Made by a program: the position numbers and the translations under genes
In this document: positions 1-11,406 of the stretch, piece after piece
Numbering within the stretch: position 1 is the first letter of the stretch
How the letters are laid out: each line of letters begins with the position of its first letter
The notes under the pieces: model-generated
Databases searched by the model: none
What the model was told of the DNA's origin: nothing
What the model saw: the letters and a program-made list of their open reading frames with translations, nothing else
From: Paragemmobacter ruber
GTDB lineage: Bacteria; Pseudomonadota; Alphaproteobacteria; Rhodobacterales; Rhodobacteraceae
NCBI RefSeq assembly: GCF_009908315.1
Contig: NZ_JAAATW010000003.1
Coordinates: forward strand, 620,001 to 684,000
DNA: 64,000 nucleotides
Direction: 5' to 3'

Positions 1-327
1 TTCCGCCCGCAGCGTCTGCGCGTCGGCCCCTCCTCCCGCCTCGGCCGTGCGGATCGCGATCATCTGGGCCGCAAAGTTCCATTCACAGACCGCCGAGGCC
101 GCATCCATCCCTTCATGGCATTGCAGCCGGATCAGCCGCCGCCCCAGCGCCGAGGCGAGGACCTTTGCGATCTCGGTCTTGCCGACGCCCGCCTCGCCTT
201 CCAGAAACAGGGGCCGACCCAGCCGCAGCGACAGGAACACCACGGTGGCCAAGGCGCGCGAGGCAACATAGCCCTGCCCCGCCAGAAGCGTCTGCACCGC
301 GTCGATGGATGATGGCAAATGCTGCAC
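1..327 (-). CDS. MoxR-family AAA+ ATPase, N-terminal part (runs off the window)
   Basis: The gene reads leftward and is cut by the window edge, leaving the first 109 codons. I chose the GTG at 327 because an AGGAG ribosome-binding site lies about six bases upstream. The product has a Walker A motif GEAGVGKT at residues 44-51, followed by LIRLQCHEGMD and CEWNFAAQMIAIR. This arrangement is characteristic of the MoxR/CoxD type of AAA+ ATPase. Members of this family act as chaperones that help mature metalloenzymes, and they usually sit next to a von Willebrand-factor-A protein of the CoxE type; here that partner would lie beyond the left edge. The family assignment is firm. The target enzyme cannot be told from this fragment. 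Confidence 0.85.
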   Translation of the reverse strand, partial: MQHLPSSIDAVQTLLAGQGYVASRALATVVFLSLRLGRPLFLEGEAGVGKTEIAKVLASALGRRLIRLQCHEGMDAASAVCEWNFAAQMIAIRTAEAGGGADAQTLRAE

Positions 328-500
328 CGCTCTCTCCTGCCTCGGGCTGCCCGGCTGCGCGCGGGTCATGGCTATGCCCCGGTGGCGCCCGGGTGATGGT
401 TGGCCCCTCCCCTCCATGGGGTCAAGCGGCCACAGGCTGGCATGCGACCAATGGAGGGGGGCGTTCCCATCCCCCCACCGCCCATGCTATCGCTGCTGTC

Positions 501-1511
501 ATGCGTGTGCTTGCGATCCTGACCGTCCGCAATGAAGGCAGCTTCCTTCTGGAATGGCTCGCCCATCACCGCGCCGCGGGCGTGACGGACATCCTCGTGT
601 TTTCGAACGATTGCACGGATGGCACCGACCTGATGCTGGACCGGCTGGCCGAACTGGGCTGGCTCACCCATGTCCGCAACGACGGCCCGCATGACAAGGG
701 GCCGCAATGGCAGGCGCTGCATCTGGCGGCGCGCCATCCGCTGACCCGTGCGGCCGACTGGATCATCGTCCTCGACGTCGACGAGTTCGTGAATGTCCAT
801 GTGGGGGACCGCACTATTCCGGCACTGCTGCGCGCCCTGCCCGAGGCCGATGCCATCACCCTGACCTGGCGCATGTTCGGCAATGCCGGACAGGTGTCCC
901 TGACCGATGCCCCGGTGACCGCAACCTTCACCCGCGCGGCGCCCGACCCGTTGGAATGGCCCTGGCGCGCGGTGATGTTCAAGACGCTCTACCGCAACGA
1001 TGGCCGCTTCGGCCAGCCGGGTGTCCACCGTCCGAAGGGGCAGGTGAATGACCGCCAGCGCTGGTTCGACAGTGCCGGCCGTCCCCTGCCGGGCGGGCCG
1101 CAGCGCATCTTCTCGGCGCTGGGGCAACCGCATTACACGCTTGCCCAGATGAACCATTACGCGCTGGGAAGCATGGAGGGCTATCTCGTCAAGGCCGACC
1201 GGGGCCGCGCCAATCGCGATGCCTCGGGCTTTGATCTTGGCTACTGGATCGACCGCAACCTCTGCGACAGTGAGGATCGCACGATCCTCGGCCTGCCGAG
1301 CCACGCCCTTCTGGCCGAACTCATGGCCGATGCGGCACTTGCCCGCCTGCACCGCGCGGCTTTTGACTGGCGTCGCGCCCGGTTTCAGGCCTTGATGCGC
1401 GACGAAGCCTTCCGCGCCCTCTTCGGCCGCCTGCTGATGACGCCCCCCACGCGCCACCTTTCGGCGGCGGAGGCGCGGCTCATCTGGACCCACGCGGTGC
1501 CCCCCCGCTAG
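501..1511 (+). CDS. Glycosyltransferase family 2 protein (Glyco_tranf_2_4 type)
   Basis: The product is 336 residues long. It begins VLAILTVRNEGSFLLEW, followed by NDCTDGTD near residue 36, DVDEF near residue 92, and LTWRMFGNAG. This is the signature of the Glyco_tranf_2_4 branch of GT-A glycosyltransferases, with DVDEF as the likely metal/nucleotide-sugar site. Two further proteins in this window (at 40118 and 42905) share the same motif order, including APVT, HRP and NHYA blocks. There is no clear ribosome-binding site at the ATG I chose, so the exact start is uncertain; it was placed where homology to the paralogues begins. The donor and acceptor are unknown. Its neighbour is a hydrolase-fold protein whose close relative is found in the 40-48 kb glycan island. 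Confidence 0.8.
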   Translation: MRVLAILTVRNEGSFLLEWLAHHRAAGVTDILVFSNDCTDGTDLMLDRLAELGWLTHVRNDGPHDKGPQWQALHLAARHPLTRAADWIIVLDVDEFVNVHVGDRTIPALLRALPEADAITLTWRMFGNAGQVSLTDAPVTATFTRAAPDPLEWPWRAVMFKTLYRNDGRFGQPGVHRPKGQVNDRQRWFDSAGRPLPGGPQRIFSALGQPHYTLAQMNHYALGSMEGYLVKADRGRANRDASGFDLGYWIDRNLCDSEDRTILGLPSHALLAELMADAALARLHRAAFDWRRARFQALMRDEAFRALFGRLLMTPPTRHLSAAEARLIWTHAVPPR

Positions 1512-1690
1512 TCGGCAATTTCTTGCGGAAATCCCCAAGGACCGCCACCGAACGGCTTTCCAAATGCCCCGTTCCGCACCCTTCATGCCACAAACTTGCC
1601 GTTTGCCTTCGCTAGGCTGACGATCAAGTGTCGAAAGACCCGAGTCCGGGACATGCCCGCGACCGACCCGAGCAGAAAAGGCCAACGCCG

Positions 1691-2737
1691 ATGAACGACC
1701 GCGCCGATGGCGATGTCACAGACATGGATCCCGACCTGGCCACGCCGTCCAACGACGCGGCAGCGCCAGCACTGCCGCGCGAAGACTGGATCGACCGGAT
1801 CGAGGAGCTTTGTGCCGAAGAGGGGTATTTCGAACCGCTCGGATCCCGGCACTGGGCCTATTTCCACGATGACGGCCCGATCCTTCTGGTCTCCTTCGAA
1901 TCGCTCGACCGCATCCTCGCCCGCAAGGGGCAGATGCCCTTTGGTCATGACGTGGCCGTCGCCAATGGCTGGTCGCATCTGACCGTCATCTGCGACGGCG
2001 AGACATGGTTCCGCGACCCCAAGGTCTGGGGTTATTTCGACCGGCTGGTGGATGAGGCGTTCTTCGAGGATTTCGACCGCGTCCTGTTCTACGGTGCAGG
2101 CGATGGCGGCTATGCGGCCTGCGCCTATTGCGTTTGCGCGCCGGGCGCCACGGTGCTGGCCATCAGCCCGCGCGCCACGCTCGATCCGGCAGTGGCCGGT
2201 TGGGATCAAAGGGCGACGGCCAAGCGGCGGCTCGATTTCACCTCGCGCTATGGCTACGCGCCGGACATGACCGAAGGCGCGGCACGGGTCTTCGTGATCT
2301 ATGACCCGCACCTCCCCGAAAACGCCATGCATGCCGCGCTGTTCCGCGCCGATTGGGTAACCCCTCTGCCCGCCCGGCATTTCGGCGATTCGATCGAGAA
2401 CGCGATCGAACATACCGGCCTCCTGCCCGCGCTTCTGACCGCGGCCTGCGAGGCGCGGCTTGACCGGCAGAGCTTTGCCCGCCTCTGGCGCATCCGTCGC
2501 CGCTTCGCCCCCTATTTGCGCAACATACTGCGCAAGGCCGAACTGGCCCAGCGCCCGCGTCTGGCGCTGATGATCTGCCGGTCCGTGGTGCGCCGCCTCG
2601 GCGGGCCGCGCTACCGCCGCAAGATGCTGGACCTTGAGGCGAAACTTGGCCTGCCGCCCGGGGCATCCCCCGCAATCGACCCCGCGCCATCCGCGCCAAA
2701 CGGCGGCGCCGGCACCGGCAGCGCGACCACTGATTGA
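1691..2737 (+). CDS. Alpha/beta-hydrolase-fold protein without the nucleophile serine
   Basis: The product is 348 residues from the ATG at 1691; a GTG at 1628 in the same frame would add 21 residues. Relatives are often labelled phosphoadenosine phosphosulfate reductase, but I see no PAPS reductase motif. Instead the block FYGAGDGGYAACAY (residues 133-146) lines up without gaps with FVGASMGGFSALAY in the N-terminal half of the fusion protein at 45574-47697, where GASMGG is a normal hydrolase nucleophile elbow. Here the serine is glycine (G137). The downstream YDP strand is also shared. This suggests a catalytically dead or repurposed hydrolase fold. It sits 179 bases after a family-2 glycosyltransferase. 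The function is unknown. Confidence 0.7.
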   Translation: MNDRADGDVTDMDPDLATPSNDAAAPALPREDWIDRIEELCAEEGYFEPLGSRHWAYFHDDGPILLVSFESLDRILARKGQMPFGHDVAVANGWSHLTVICDGETWFRDPKVWGYFDRLVDEAFFEDFDRVLFYGAGDGGYAACAYCVCAPGATVLAISPRATLDPAVAGWDQRATAKRRLDFTSRYGYAPDMTEGAARVFVIYDPHLPENAMHAALFRADWVTPLPARHFGDSIENAIEHTGLLPALLTAACEARLDRQSFARLWRIRRRFAPYLRNILRKAELAQRPRLALMICRSVVRRLGGPRYRRKMLDLEAKLGLPPGASPAIDPAPSAPNGGAGTGSATTD

Positions 2738-2829
2738 CCTTTTGGGTGCGGGGCAGCGCCGACACAGCAGCGCGCCGATCGTCGCCCGCCGACGCGGCGC
2801 GTCATTCTGCACTGGAAAGCCTGCCAGCG

Positions 2830-2844
2830 TTGCGCTAGGCGCAA
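2830..2844 (+). promoter_or_regulatory. Small hairpin touching the pyrC ribosome-binding site
   Basis: TTGCGC and GCGCAA form a perfect six-base-pair stem with a three-base loop (tag). Its 3' arm overlaps the AAGGA ribosome-binding site just before the pyrC start at 2848. A hairpin here could hide the site in the mRNA. In enterobacteria pyrC is controlled by such a hairpin, whose formation depends on the transcription start point, but similarity of mechanism is only inferred. Confidence 0.35.
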
Positions 2845-2847
2845 GGA

Positions 2848-3888
2848 ATGACCCAGCGCCTCACCCTCCGTCGCCCTGATGACTGGCACCTCCACCTGCG
2901 CGACGGCGCGATGCTTCAGGGCGTTCTGCCCGAAAGCGCCCGCCACTTCGCCCGCGCCATCATCATGCCGAACCTCGTCCCGCCCGTGGTGACGGGGGCA
3001 CAGGCCGCCGCCTATCGCGACCGCATCCGTGCCGCCCTGCCCGAGGGGATGACCTTCACCCCGCTGATGACCCTCTACCTTACCGAAGGCACAGATCCCG
3101 CGGATGTCGCGGCGGCCCATGCCGAGGGCATCGTGACCGCGGTGAAACTCTACCCCGCGGGCGCCACCACCAATTCCCATTCCGGCGTGCGTGACATCGC
3201 CAAGGTCATGCCGGTGCTGGAGCGGATGGCCGAGATCGGCCTGCCCCTCTGCGTCCATGGCGAAGTGACCACGCATGAGGTCGATATCTTCGACCGCGAG
3301 GCCGTCTTCATCGACACCGTCCTCGATCCGCTGCGACGCCGCCTGCCCGAACTGCGCGTGGTAATGGAACATATCACTACCGAGGAAGGCGTGGCCTATG
3401 CCCGTGCAGGCAATGACACCCTCGGCGCGACGATCACCACCCACCACCTGATCATCAACCGCAACCATATCCTCGCGGGCGGGATCAAGCCGCATTACTA
3501 CTGCCTGCCCGTGGCAAAGCGCGAGAAGCATCGCCTTGCCCTGCGCGCGGCGGCCACCTCCGGCGACCCGCGCTTCTTCCTCGGCACCGACAGCGCGCCG
3601 CATGTGGATGCGCTGAAGGAACATGCCTGCGGCTGCGCGGGATGCTTCACTGCGACCAATACGATGCAACTTCTCGCCCATGTGTTCGAAGAAGAGGGCG
3701 CCCTCGACCGGCTGGAAGCCTTCGCCGCGCTCAACGGTCCGCGCTTCTATGGCCTTCCCCCGAACGAAGAGCGCATCACCCTCACCAAAGGTGCGGCGGC
3801 GCAGTGGCCCGCGAAGATCTTCACCGAAGCAGGCCCCGTCACCGTCTTTGATCCCGGCTTCCCCGTGCACTGGCATGTGGAGGCCTGA
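2848..3888 (+). CDS. pyrC: Dihydroorotase
   Basis: PyrC interconverts N-carbamoyl-aspartate and dihydroorotate in de novo pyrimidine synthesis in the cytoplasm. The 346-residue length fits class II (E. coli-type) dihydroorotases. The zinc-ligand motif DWHLHLRDG lies at residues 12-20. The carbamylated-lysine region [12 protein letters not shown], the CVHGE and MEHITT histidines, and the GTDSAPH aspartate motif follow in the expected order. The ATG at 2848 has AAGGA directly upstream, partly inside a small hairpin. pyrE follows after 132 bases that contain three perfect hairpins, so the two pyrimidine genes probably share a transcript. Confidence 0.97.
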   Translation: MTQRLTLRRPDDWHLHLRDGAMLQGVLPESARHFARAIIMPNLVPPVVTGAQAAAYRDRIRAALPEGMTFTPLMTLYLTEGTDPADVAAAHAEGIVTAVKLYPAGATTNSHSGVRDIAKVMPVLERMAEIGLPLCVHGEVTTHEVDIFDREAVFIDTVLDPLRRRLPELRVVMEHITTEEGVAYARAGNDTLGATITTHHLIINRNHILAGGIKPHYYCLPVAKREKHRLALRAAATSGDPRFFLGTDSAPHVDALKEHACGCAGCFTATNTMQLLAHVFEEEGALDRLEAFAALNGPRFYGLPPNEERITLTKGAAAQWPAKIFTEAGPVTVFDPGFPVHWHVEA

Positions 3889-3893
3889 CCTGC

Positions 3894-4000
3894 GCGAAAA
3901 ATTTTCGCAGAAAATTTTTCGCCCCGCCGCCGCGCCGAAGAATTTTCGGCGAAAATTCTTCTCTCCCGCCCGAAAATCTTTCGTCGAAAGATTTTCGGGC
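3894..4000. repeat. Three tandem perfect hairpins with GAAAATTTTC-like arms
   Basis: Three successive inverted repeats each have perfect arms and a three-base loop: 3894-3922 (13-bp arms, loop gca), 3937-3961 (11-bp arms, loop ggc) and 3968-4000 (15-bp arms, loop gtc). The arms are A/T-rich in a GC-rich genome and share GAAAAT or ATTTTC cores. They fill most of the pyrC-pyrE gap. A related cluster lies at 17068-17168. They could act as transcript-end or mRNA-stability elements, or as attenuating structures between the two pyr genes. They carry no clear T-tract of the classical terminator kind. Confidence 0.85.
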
Positions 4001-4020
4001 TCGCCTACCGGAGTTGCCAG

Positions 4021-4713
4021 ATGATCCCCACCGCCTTCCCCCCGAGAGAGGAAATCGCCCGCCTCACCGCCCGTGCCCTGCTGGAGATCAAGGCCGTCCA
4101 TTTCAACGCAGAGACGCCCTTCACCCTGGCCTCTGGCCTGCCGTCGCCCACCTATATCGACTGCCGCAAACTGATCAGCTACCCGCGCATCCGCTCTGCC
4201 CTGATGGATTTCCTCGCTGTCACCGTGATGCGTGACGCGGGGTTCGAGGCGTTTGACAACATCGCCGGTGGCGAAACCGCAGGCATCCCCTTCGCCGCGC
4301 TGGTGGCGGAACGCCTCGCCCTGCCGATGACCTATGTGCGCAAGAAACCCAAGGGCTACGGCCGCAATGCCCGCATCGAAGGCGCGATGACCGAAGGCCA
4401 GCGCGTGCTTCTGGTCGAAGACCTGACCACCGATGGCGGCTCGAAGCTTTCCTTTGTCGATGCGATCCGCGAAACCGGGGCGACCTGTGGCCATACCGCC
4501 GTCATTTTCTACTACGGCATCTTCCCCGAAACGACCCAGCGCCTTGCCGATCACGGCGTGGCCCTGCACCATCTTTGCACCTGGTGGGACGTTCTGGCCG
4601 AGGCCCGGGCCAGCAAGGCCTTCGACAACGCGACACTGGCCGAAGTCGAGGCGTTCCTTCGCGATCCGCGCGCGTGGCAGGCCGCCCGCCAGTCCGCTGG
4701 CGTGAAATCCTGA
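4021..4713 (+). CDS. pyrE: Orotate phosphoribosyltransferase
   Basis: PyrE transfers ribose-5-phosphate from PRPP to orotate, giving orotidine 5'-monophosphate. The 230-residue product shows the type-I phosphoribosyltransferase PRPP loop [14 protein letters not shown] at about residues 129-142. It also carries the N-terminal [15 protein letters not shown] segment and the [10 protein letters not shown] motif that holds the lysines acting with the phosphates. The start ATG at 4021 follows GGAG. It lies downstream of pyrC across the hairpin-rich spacer, and a GC-rich stem with a TTTT tail ends the unit at 4847-4870. Confidence 0.97.
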   Translation: MIPTAFPPREEIARLTARALLEIKAVHFNAETPFTLASGLPSPTYIDCRKLISYPRIRSALMDFLAVTVMRDAGFEAFDNIAGGETAGIPFAALVAERLALPMTYVRKKPKGYGRNARIEGAMTEGQRVLLVEDLTTDGGSKLSFVDAIRETGATCGHTAVIFYYGIFPETTQRLADHGVALHHLCTWWDVLAEARASKAFDNATLAEVEAFLRDPRAWQAARQSAGVKS

Positions 4714-4743
4714 ACGACAGGTAAAGATTCCTGTGGGTGGCCT

Positions 4744-4875
4744 TGTGGGTAATTTGTGCAGGACTCAGCGCCTGCCAAATGGACACCAACCCCGGCTGGG
4801 GGCAGTCTCGGACAAGTCCCGCAAGATATGGTAGGATGAACCTCCGGCGCGCGACTCGCCGCGCGCTTTTCCACA
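4744..4875. promoter_or_regulatory. Two near-consensus DnaA-box-like sites upstream of dnaB
   Basis: TGTGGGTAA at 4744-4752 and TTTTCCACA at 4867-4875 each differ by one base from the DnaA box (TTATCCACA or its complement) and face each other in the pyrE-dnaB gap. DnaA is known to regulate some replication genes. With one mismatch each, chance occurrence is quite possible, so this is only a candidate. Confidence 0.25.
4847..4870 (+). terminator. Candidate Rho-independent terminator after pyrE
   Basis: GCGCGCG and CGCGCGC form a seven-base-pair stem with a six-base loop, followed immediately by TTTT. It lies 134 bases after the pyrE stop and 80 bases before dnaB. The T-tract is short, so confidence is moderate. 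Confidence 0.45.
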
Positions 4876-4949
4876 GGGTTGTTCCCGCCTGTTCCCGCAG
4901 GCCGAACCGGGGCATATGCGACCCCGGCCGTCAATAAACCGAGGCAGAC

Positions 4950-7248
<2,299 letters not shown>

Positions 7249-7270
7249 TCCGGATGCCACCCGCCTTCAT

Positions 7271-7290
7271 CTTGGCGAAAAATACCCTCA
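7271..7290 (+). repeat. Dispersed CTTGGNNAAAATACCC-type motif after an SDR stop codon
   Basis: CTTGGCGAAAAATACCC lies 25 bases after the SDR stop. A related copy (CTTGGATAAAATACCC) sits at 15519-15534, after purF. Two short matches are weak evidence for a dispersed family, but both lie downstream of plus-strand stop codons in the same orientation. Confidence 0.35.
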
Positions 7291-7507
7291 AGGGGTGAAT
7301 GGCCGGGCGCGCAGCGCACGGACAGAGGGGACGGAACGTCCCCTGACAGCGGAGCCGCAGCGCGGCAGCGCGCAGGCGACAGGAAAGGCACGCGGCGCGA
7401 GCCGCTCCCCAAGATCACGCCGCAAGATCACGCCTCCGCCACCCGATGCCCCCCGCCACCAGAATTCCCTTGACCCCGCACCCGCCCCTGCCGAAAACGC
7501 GCGGACC

Positions 7508-8566
7508 ATGGCCACAGCACTCCTCACCATCGACCTCGACGCCATCGCCGCCAATTGGCGCGCGCTGGATCGCCACTCCGCCCCCGGCACCCAGACCGCC
7601 GCCGTCGTCAAGGCCGATGCCTACGGCCTCGGGATCGACCGTGTCGCCCCGGCGCTGGCCCGCGCGGGCGCGCGGCGCTTCTTCACCGCCGTCGCTGAGG
7701 AAGGCGCAAGATTGCGCCAGATCCTCGGCCCCGGCCCGCAGATCGGCATCCTTGGCGGCCATATGGCGGGCGATACCGAGATGATCCACGATCTCGACCT
7801 CACCCCGATGCTGAATTCGGTCCAGCAGGTCACCCGCCACCTCGAATCCCTGCCCGGCCATCCCTTCGGCATCCAGCTTGACACGGGCATGAACCGTCTG
7901 GGTCTGGAAGAACCCGAATGGCGCGCCATCGCGCCCATCGTGCTGAAGGCGGGGCCGGAATTCCTGATGTCCCACCTCGCCTGCGCCGATGAACCCGACC
8001 ACCCGATGAACCAAGGCCAACTGGCGCAGTTCCACCGCATGACCGATGGCCTTGGCATCCCGCGCAGCTTTGCCGCCACGGGTGGCATCCTTCTCGGCCC
8101 CGACTACCATTTCGATCTCACCCGCCCCGGCGTGGGCCTTTACGGCGGCCAGCCCTTCGCGCAGGCCCACCCCGCCGTCACCCTCTCGCTTCCCGTCATC
8201 CAGACCCGCGCGGTGGCGCAGGGCGAAACCGTGGGCTACGCCAACAGCTGGACCGCCGACCGCCCCACCACCGTCGCCACCCTGTCAGCGGGCTATGCCG
8301 ATGGCCTGCCCCGGACCCTGTCGAACAAGGTCCATCTCTGGGATGGCGACACGCCCGTCCCGCTGATCGGCCGCGTCTCGATGGACCTCATCACCGCCGA
8401 TATCGGCCATCTGGCCGAGGTGCCGCGCAGCCTCGACATCCTCGGTCCGCATCAGGGTGTCGATGACCTCGCCGCGATCGCTGGCACGATCGGGTATGAA
8501 ATACTCACCTCGCTCGGCCCCCGCTACGCCCGCCGCTACGTCACCCGTCAGGGGGGGCAGGCGTGA
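7508..8566 (+). CDS. alr: Alanine racemase
   Basis: Alr converts L-alanine to D-alanine for peptidoglycan, using pyridoxal phosphate. The 352-residue product starts [17 protein letters not shown] and has the PLP-lysine motif [10 protein letters not shown], with the lysine at residue 35. The second-domain motif [10 protein letters not shown] holds the catalytic tyrosine, and GRVSMDLI follows. I chose the ATG at 7508 because it matches the family N-terminus; upstream in-frame codons encode only low-complexity sequence. The 259-base gap before it holds the repeat motif at 7271 and nothing else I could identify. The end overlaps mlaE by four bases (GTGA). Confidence 0.95.
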   Translation: MATALLTIDLDAIAANWRALDRHSAPGTQTAAVVKADAYGLGIDRVAPALARAGARRFFTAVAEEGARLRQILGPGPQIGILGGHMAGDTEMIHDLDLTPMLNSVQQVTRHLESLPGHPFGIQLDTGMNRLGLEEPEWRAIAPIVLKAGPEFLMSHLACADEPDHPMNQGQLAQFHRMTDGLGIPRSFAATGGILLGPDYHFDLTRPGVGLYGGQPFAQAHPAVTLSLPVIQTRAVAQGETVGYANSWTADRPTTVATLSAGYADGLPRTLSNKVHLWDGDTPVPLIGRVSMDLITADIGHLAEVPRSLDILGPHQGVDDLAAIAGTIGYEILTSLGPRYARRYVTRQGGQA

Positions 8567-9348
8567 CCGCGCTCACCGCGCCCCTTGCCGCAATCGGGCG
8601 GCCCGTGCTGGCAGCACTCGCCGCCATCGGGCGCGTGGCCCTTTTTGCCGCCAGCGTGATCGGCCATATCTTCCGCCCGCCCTTCTACCCGCGCGAATTT
8701 TTCCACGCGCTGATGCAGATCGGCTGGTTCTCGCTGCCCGTCGTGGGCCTGACCGCTGTCTTCACCGGCGGCGCACTGGCCCTGCAAATCTACTCCGGCG
8801 GCGCGCGCTTCAACGCAGAGGCCGTGGTTCCCTCCATCGTCGCCATCGGCATGGTGCGCGAGCTTGGCCCGGTCCTGGGCGGCCTGATGGTTGCCGCCCG
8901 CGTCGCCTCCTCCATCGCGGCGGAGATCGGCACGATGAAGGTCACCGAACAGATCGACGCGCTGGTGACCCTCTCCACCAACCCGATCAAATACCTCGCC
9001 GTGCCGCGCGTGTTGGCCGCCACGCTGGCCGTTCCCGTCCTCGTCGCCGTGGGCGATGCCATCGGCATCGCGGGCGGCTGGCTGGTGGGGGTCAACCGCC
9101 TTGGCTTCAACTCCACCACTTACCTGCAGAACACGGTTGATTTTCTGGAAACCTGGGACGTGGTGTCGGGCATCTGGAAAGGCGCCGCCTTCGGCTTCAT
9201 CGTGGCGCTGATGGGCTGCTATCACGGCATGAATTCGGGGCGCGGCGCGCAAGGCGTAGGGACTGCCACCAAATCCGCCGTGGTGGGGGCCTCCGTCCTG
9301 ATCCTTGCCGCCAACTACATCCTCACCGAACTGTTCTTCTCCGCATGA
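8563..9348 (+). CDS. mlaE: MlaE-family ABC permease
   Basis: This is the membrane subunit of an MCE-type (Mla) lipid transporter, which moves phospholipids between outer and inner membranes in Gram-negative bacteria. The 261-residue product shows the family features [36 protein letters not shown] and the [14 protein letters not shown] segment, plus several hydrophobic spans. It starts with GTG overlapping the alr stop, and ends overlapping the ATP-binding subunit by four bases. The substrate-binding MCE subunit (MlaD) is not next to it in this window, so it must be encoded elsewhere if this is a full system. Confidence 0.93.
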   Translation: MTALTAPLAAIGRPVLAALAAIGRVALFAASVIGHIFRPPFYPREFFHALMQIGWFSLPVVGLTAVFTGGALALQIYSGGARFNAEAVVPSIVAIGMVRELGPVLGGLMVAARVASSIAAEIGTMKVTEQIDALVTLSTNPIKYLAVPRVLAATLAVPVLVAVGDAIGIAGGWLVGVNRLGFNSTTYLQNTVDFLETWDVVSGIWKGAAFGFIVALMGCYHGMNSGRGAQGVGTATKSAVVGASVLILAANYILTELFFSA

Positions 9349-10091
9349 TCACCCTCTCCGGCGTCACCAAGACCTTCGGCAAGAACCGCGTCCTGCGCGG
9401 GGTGGACCTGACCATCCCGTCAGGCCAGAGCATGGTCATCATCGGCGGCTCCGGCACCGGGAAATCCGTGCTGCTCAAATGCATCCTCGGCCTCGTCCAG
9501 CACGACACGGGCACCATCACGCTGGACGGGCAGGATGTCACCACAGCCGACCGCGATGCCTTCCTCGCCCGCTTCGGGATGCTCTTCCAGGGCGGCGCCC
9601 TCTTCGACAGCCTCCGCGTCTGGGAAAACGTGGCCTTCCGCCTGATGCGCGGCCCCACCAAACGCCCAAAGGCCGAGGCACGCGACATCGCCATCGAAAA
9701 ACTCCGCCGCGTGGGCCTGAAACCCGAAACAGCCGACCTCTTCCCCGCCGAACTTTCGGGCGGGATGCAAAAGAGGGTGGGCCTCGCCCGCGCCATCGCG
9801 GCAAGCCCTGAAATCATCTTCTTCGACGAACCCACCACCGGGCTTGACCCGATCATGGCCGGCGTCATCAATGACCTGATCCGCGAGATCGTGACAGAGA
9901 TGGGCGCCACCGCCATGACCATCACCCATGACATGTCCTCCGTACGCGCCATCGCCGACCGCGTCGCCATGCTACATGACGGCCTGATCCAGTGGACCGG
10001 CCCCATTGCCGATCTCGACACCACCACCGATCCCTACGTCCAGCAATTCATCCACGGTCGGGCCACTGGCCCCATCGCCGCGGTGCGCTGA
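9345..10091 (+). CDS. mlaF: MlaF-family ABC ATP-binding protein
   Basis: This is the ATPase partner of MlaE. The 248-residue product has Walker A GGSGTGKS at about residues 30-37, the signature LSGGMQKRVGLARAIA and Walker B with IFFDEPTTGLDP, then the switch THDMSS. LSGGMQKR and GLDPIMAG are typical of the MlaF/Ttg2A group. Start and stop both overlap neighbours (ATGA with mlaE; TGATG with the next gene), showing tight translational coupling. A small membrane protein gene follows, not the mlaD gene that usually accompanies this pair. Confidence 0.94.
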   Translation: MITLSGVTKTFGKNRVLRGVDLTIPSGQSMVIIGGSGTGKSVLLKCILGLVQHDTGTITLDGQDVTTADRDAFLARFGMLFQGGALFDSLRVWENVAFRLMRGPTKRPKAEARDIAIEKLRRVGLKPETADLFPAELSGGMQKRVGLARAIAASPEIIFFDEPTTGLDPIMAGVINDLIREIVTEMGATAMTITHDMSSVRAIADRVAMLHDGLIQWTGPIADLDTTTDPYVQQFIHGRATGPIAAVR

Positions 10092-10465
10092 TGGAGGCGG
10101 TCGCGGAACAGGCGCTTGCCACCCTCTCCGCCTCCGGCCTGATCCGCGGCCTTGTCGCCGCCGTCCCCGCCACCATCGCCGTGGCCGCCCTTGCCGGATG
10201 GCGCCAGCGCGTCGAAGGCGCGGGCGCGCTGGCCCTGTTCGCCTGCGCCTTCTGCCTGTGGCTCGTGGCCCCTTGGCAGCCCGCACTCCCCGAGGCGCAG
10301 CAGATCAGCCTCGTCTTCTCCATCCTCTGCTGGCTCTGGCTCGTCTGGGCCTGGGGGCGGCATGTGCTGGGCGAATGGCCCGCGCCGATTTGGGGGCACT
10401 GGATCGTGGGCACGCTTCTCTGGGTGCTGCCCGTCTGCGCCATCGTGGTGCTTTTCCGCGCCTGA
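10091..10465 (+). CDS. Small integral membrane protein, unknown function
   Basis: The 124-residue product is almost wholly hydrophobic, with about four predicted membrane spans (around residues 17-37, 43-61, 73-89 and 101-123). Tryptophans are abundant. I do not recognise the family. The ATG overlaps the mlaF stop codon by one base (TGATG), so it is almost certainly translated with the transporter genes. It might be an accessory subunit of the lipid transporter, but nothing in the sequence proves that. Confidence 0.7.
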   Translation: MEAVAEQALATLSASGLIRGLVAAVPATIAVAALAGWRQRVEGAGALALFACAFCLWLVAPWQPALPEAQQISLVFSILCWLWLVWAWGRHVLGEWPAPIWGHWIVGTLLWVLPVCAIVVLFRA

Positions 10466-10605
10466 TTGTTTCGCTTATCGAAACGATCACCCACCGCCCC
10501 CGCGCACTGTCCCAGTCCATCCCCGCCGCGCGCAAAACCATTTGCCGAATCTGGTGCGCCTGCGCTTGCCTGTGCAACGTGGTAAAGAGTGTGTGAGTAC
10601 GCCCG

Positions 10606-11370
10606 ATGTCCCCCGTCCTTTCCGGCAACCTGCGCATGGCCCTGCGCGCGCTGCAATCCGCTGCCCATGGCCTCTTGGTGATCCTCGCGCTCGCCCTCGT
10701 CACGCTCAGCGCCACCGCGGCCTTGGGCCACCTGCCCTGGCCCGCGCTCATACTTTCCTTTGGCCAGACGGCCCTGCCCGATGCCGGCATGTGGGCGCAG
10801 CTTGGCCTGACCGCGCTCCTCCTCCTCCTGTGCCTCTTTCTGCCTGCCAATGCCCGCATGGCCCGGCTGGAACGCAGCCACCGCAACTTCGCCATGGGTC
10901 TGGAAGACGTGGCGCAGGCCTATCGCATCGCCCATGCCGCCGATCGCGCCGGGGTCTTTGCCCTGTCCGGCGAATTCGAAGCCATCCGCGCCCGGCTCGC
11001 CCACCTGCGCCAGCATCCCGACCTTGCGCATCTGGAACCCGAATTGCTGCAACTCGCCGCCGAGATGAGCTTTACGACCCGCGACCTCGCCCGCACCTAT
11101 TCCGATGCCCGCGTCACCCGCGCCCGCGCCTTCCTGCAACAGCGCCAGGAAGAGGTGCAGGCGCTGACCGACCGCATCATGCTGGCCCGCCAGACGACTG
11201 ATGAACTGCGCCGCTGGCTCACCGATATCGAGGCCGAGGAACGTCAGGCCGAACAGCAGATCAAGCGGCTGGAGGCCGACCTGCGCGAGATCCTGCCCCA
11301 GCTTGGCTACGCGCTCGAGGCTGATGATCCCCGCGACGCGACCGTGGTGCAATTGCCCAAACCGGCCTGA
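10606..11370 (+). CDS. Membrane-anchored coiled-coil protein (Rhodobacteraceae 'DNA repair protein' label)
   Basis: The 254-residue product has two hydrophobic spans near the N-terminus (about residues 20-45 and 63-82). A long charged helical part follows, rich in Glu, Arg, Gln and Leu (for example QQRQEEVQALTDRI and EAEERQAEQQIKRLEADL), which should form coiled coil. From memory, relatives in Rhodobacterales carry the label DNA repair protein; I see no nuclease or DNA-binding motif to back that. It may be an inner-membrane scaffold. It lies between the mla genes and a PqiA-like gene. Spacing from the previous gene is 140 bases, so it may have its own promoter. Confidence 0.7.
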   Translation: MSPVLSGNLRMALRALQSAAHGLLVILALALVTLSATAALGHLPWPALILSFGQTALPDAGMWAQLGLTALLLLLCLFLPANARMARLERSHRNFAMGLEDVAQAYRIAHAADRAGVFALSGEFEAIRARLAHLRQHPDLAHLEPELLQLAAEMSFTTRDLARTYSDARVTRARAFLQQRQEEVQALTDRIMLARQTTDELRRWLTDIEAEERQAEQQIKRLEADLREILPQLGYALEADDPRDATVVQLPKPA

Positions 11371-11406
11371 GCCGCGCCCACGCAGGGGCTTGCACCGCAC
11401 CGGCGC

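Noticed and set aside
1628-2737. PAPS reductase annotation often given to relatives
   Set aside because: No PAPS reductase motifs are present; the sequence instead aligns with an alpha/beta-hydrolase half.
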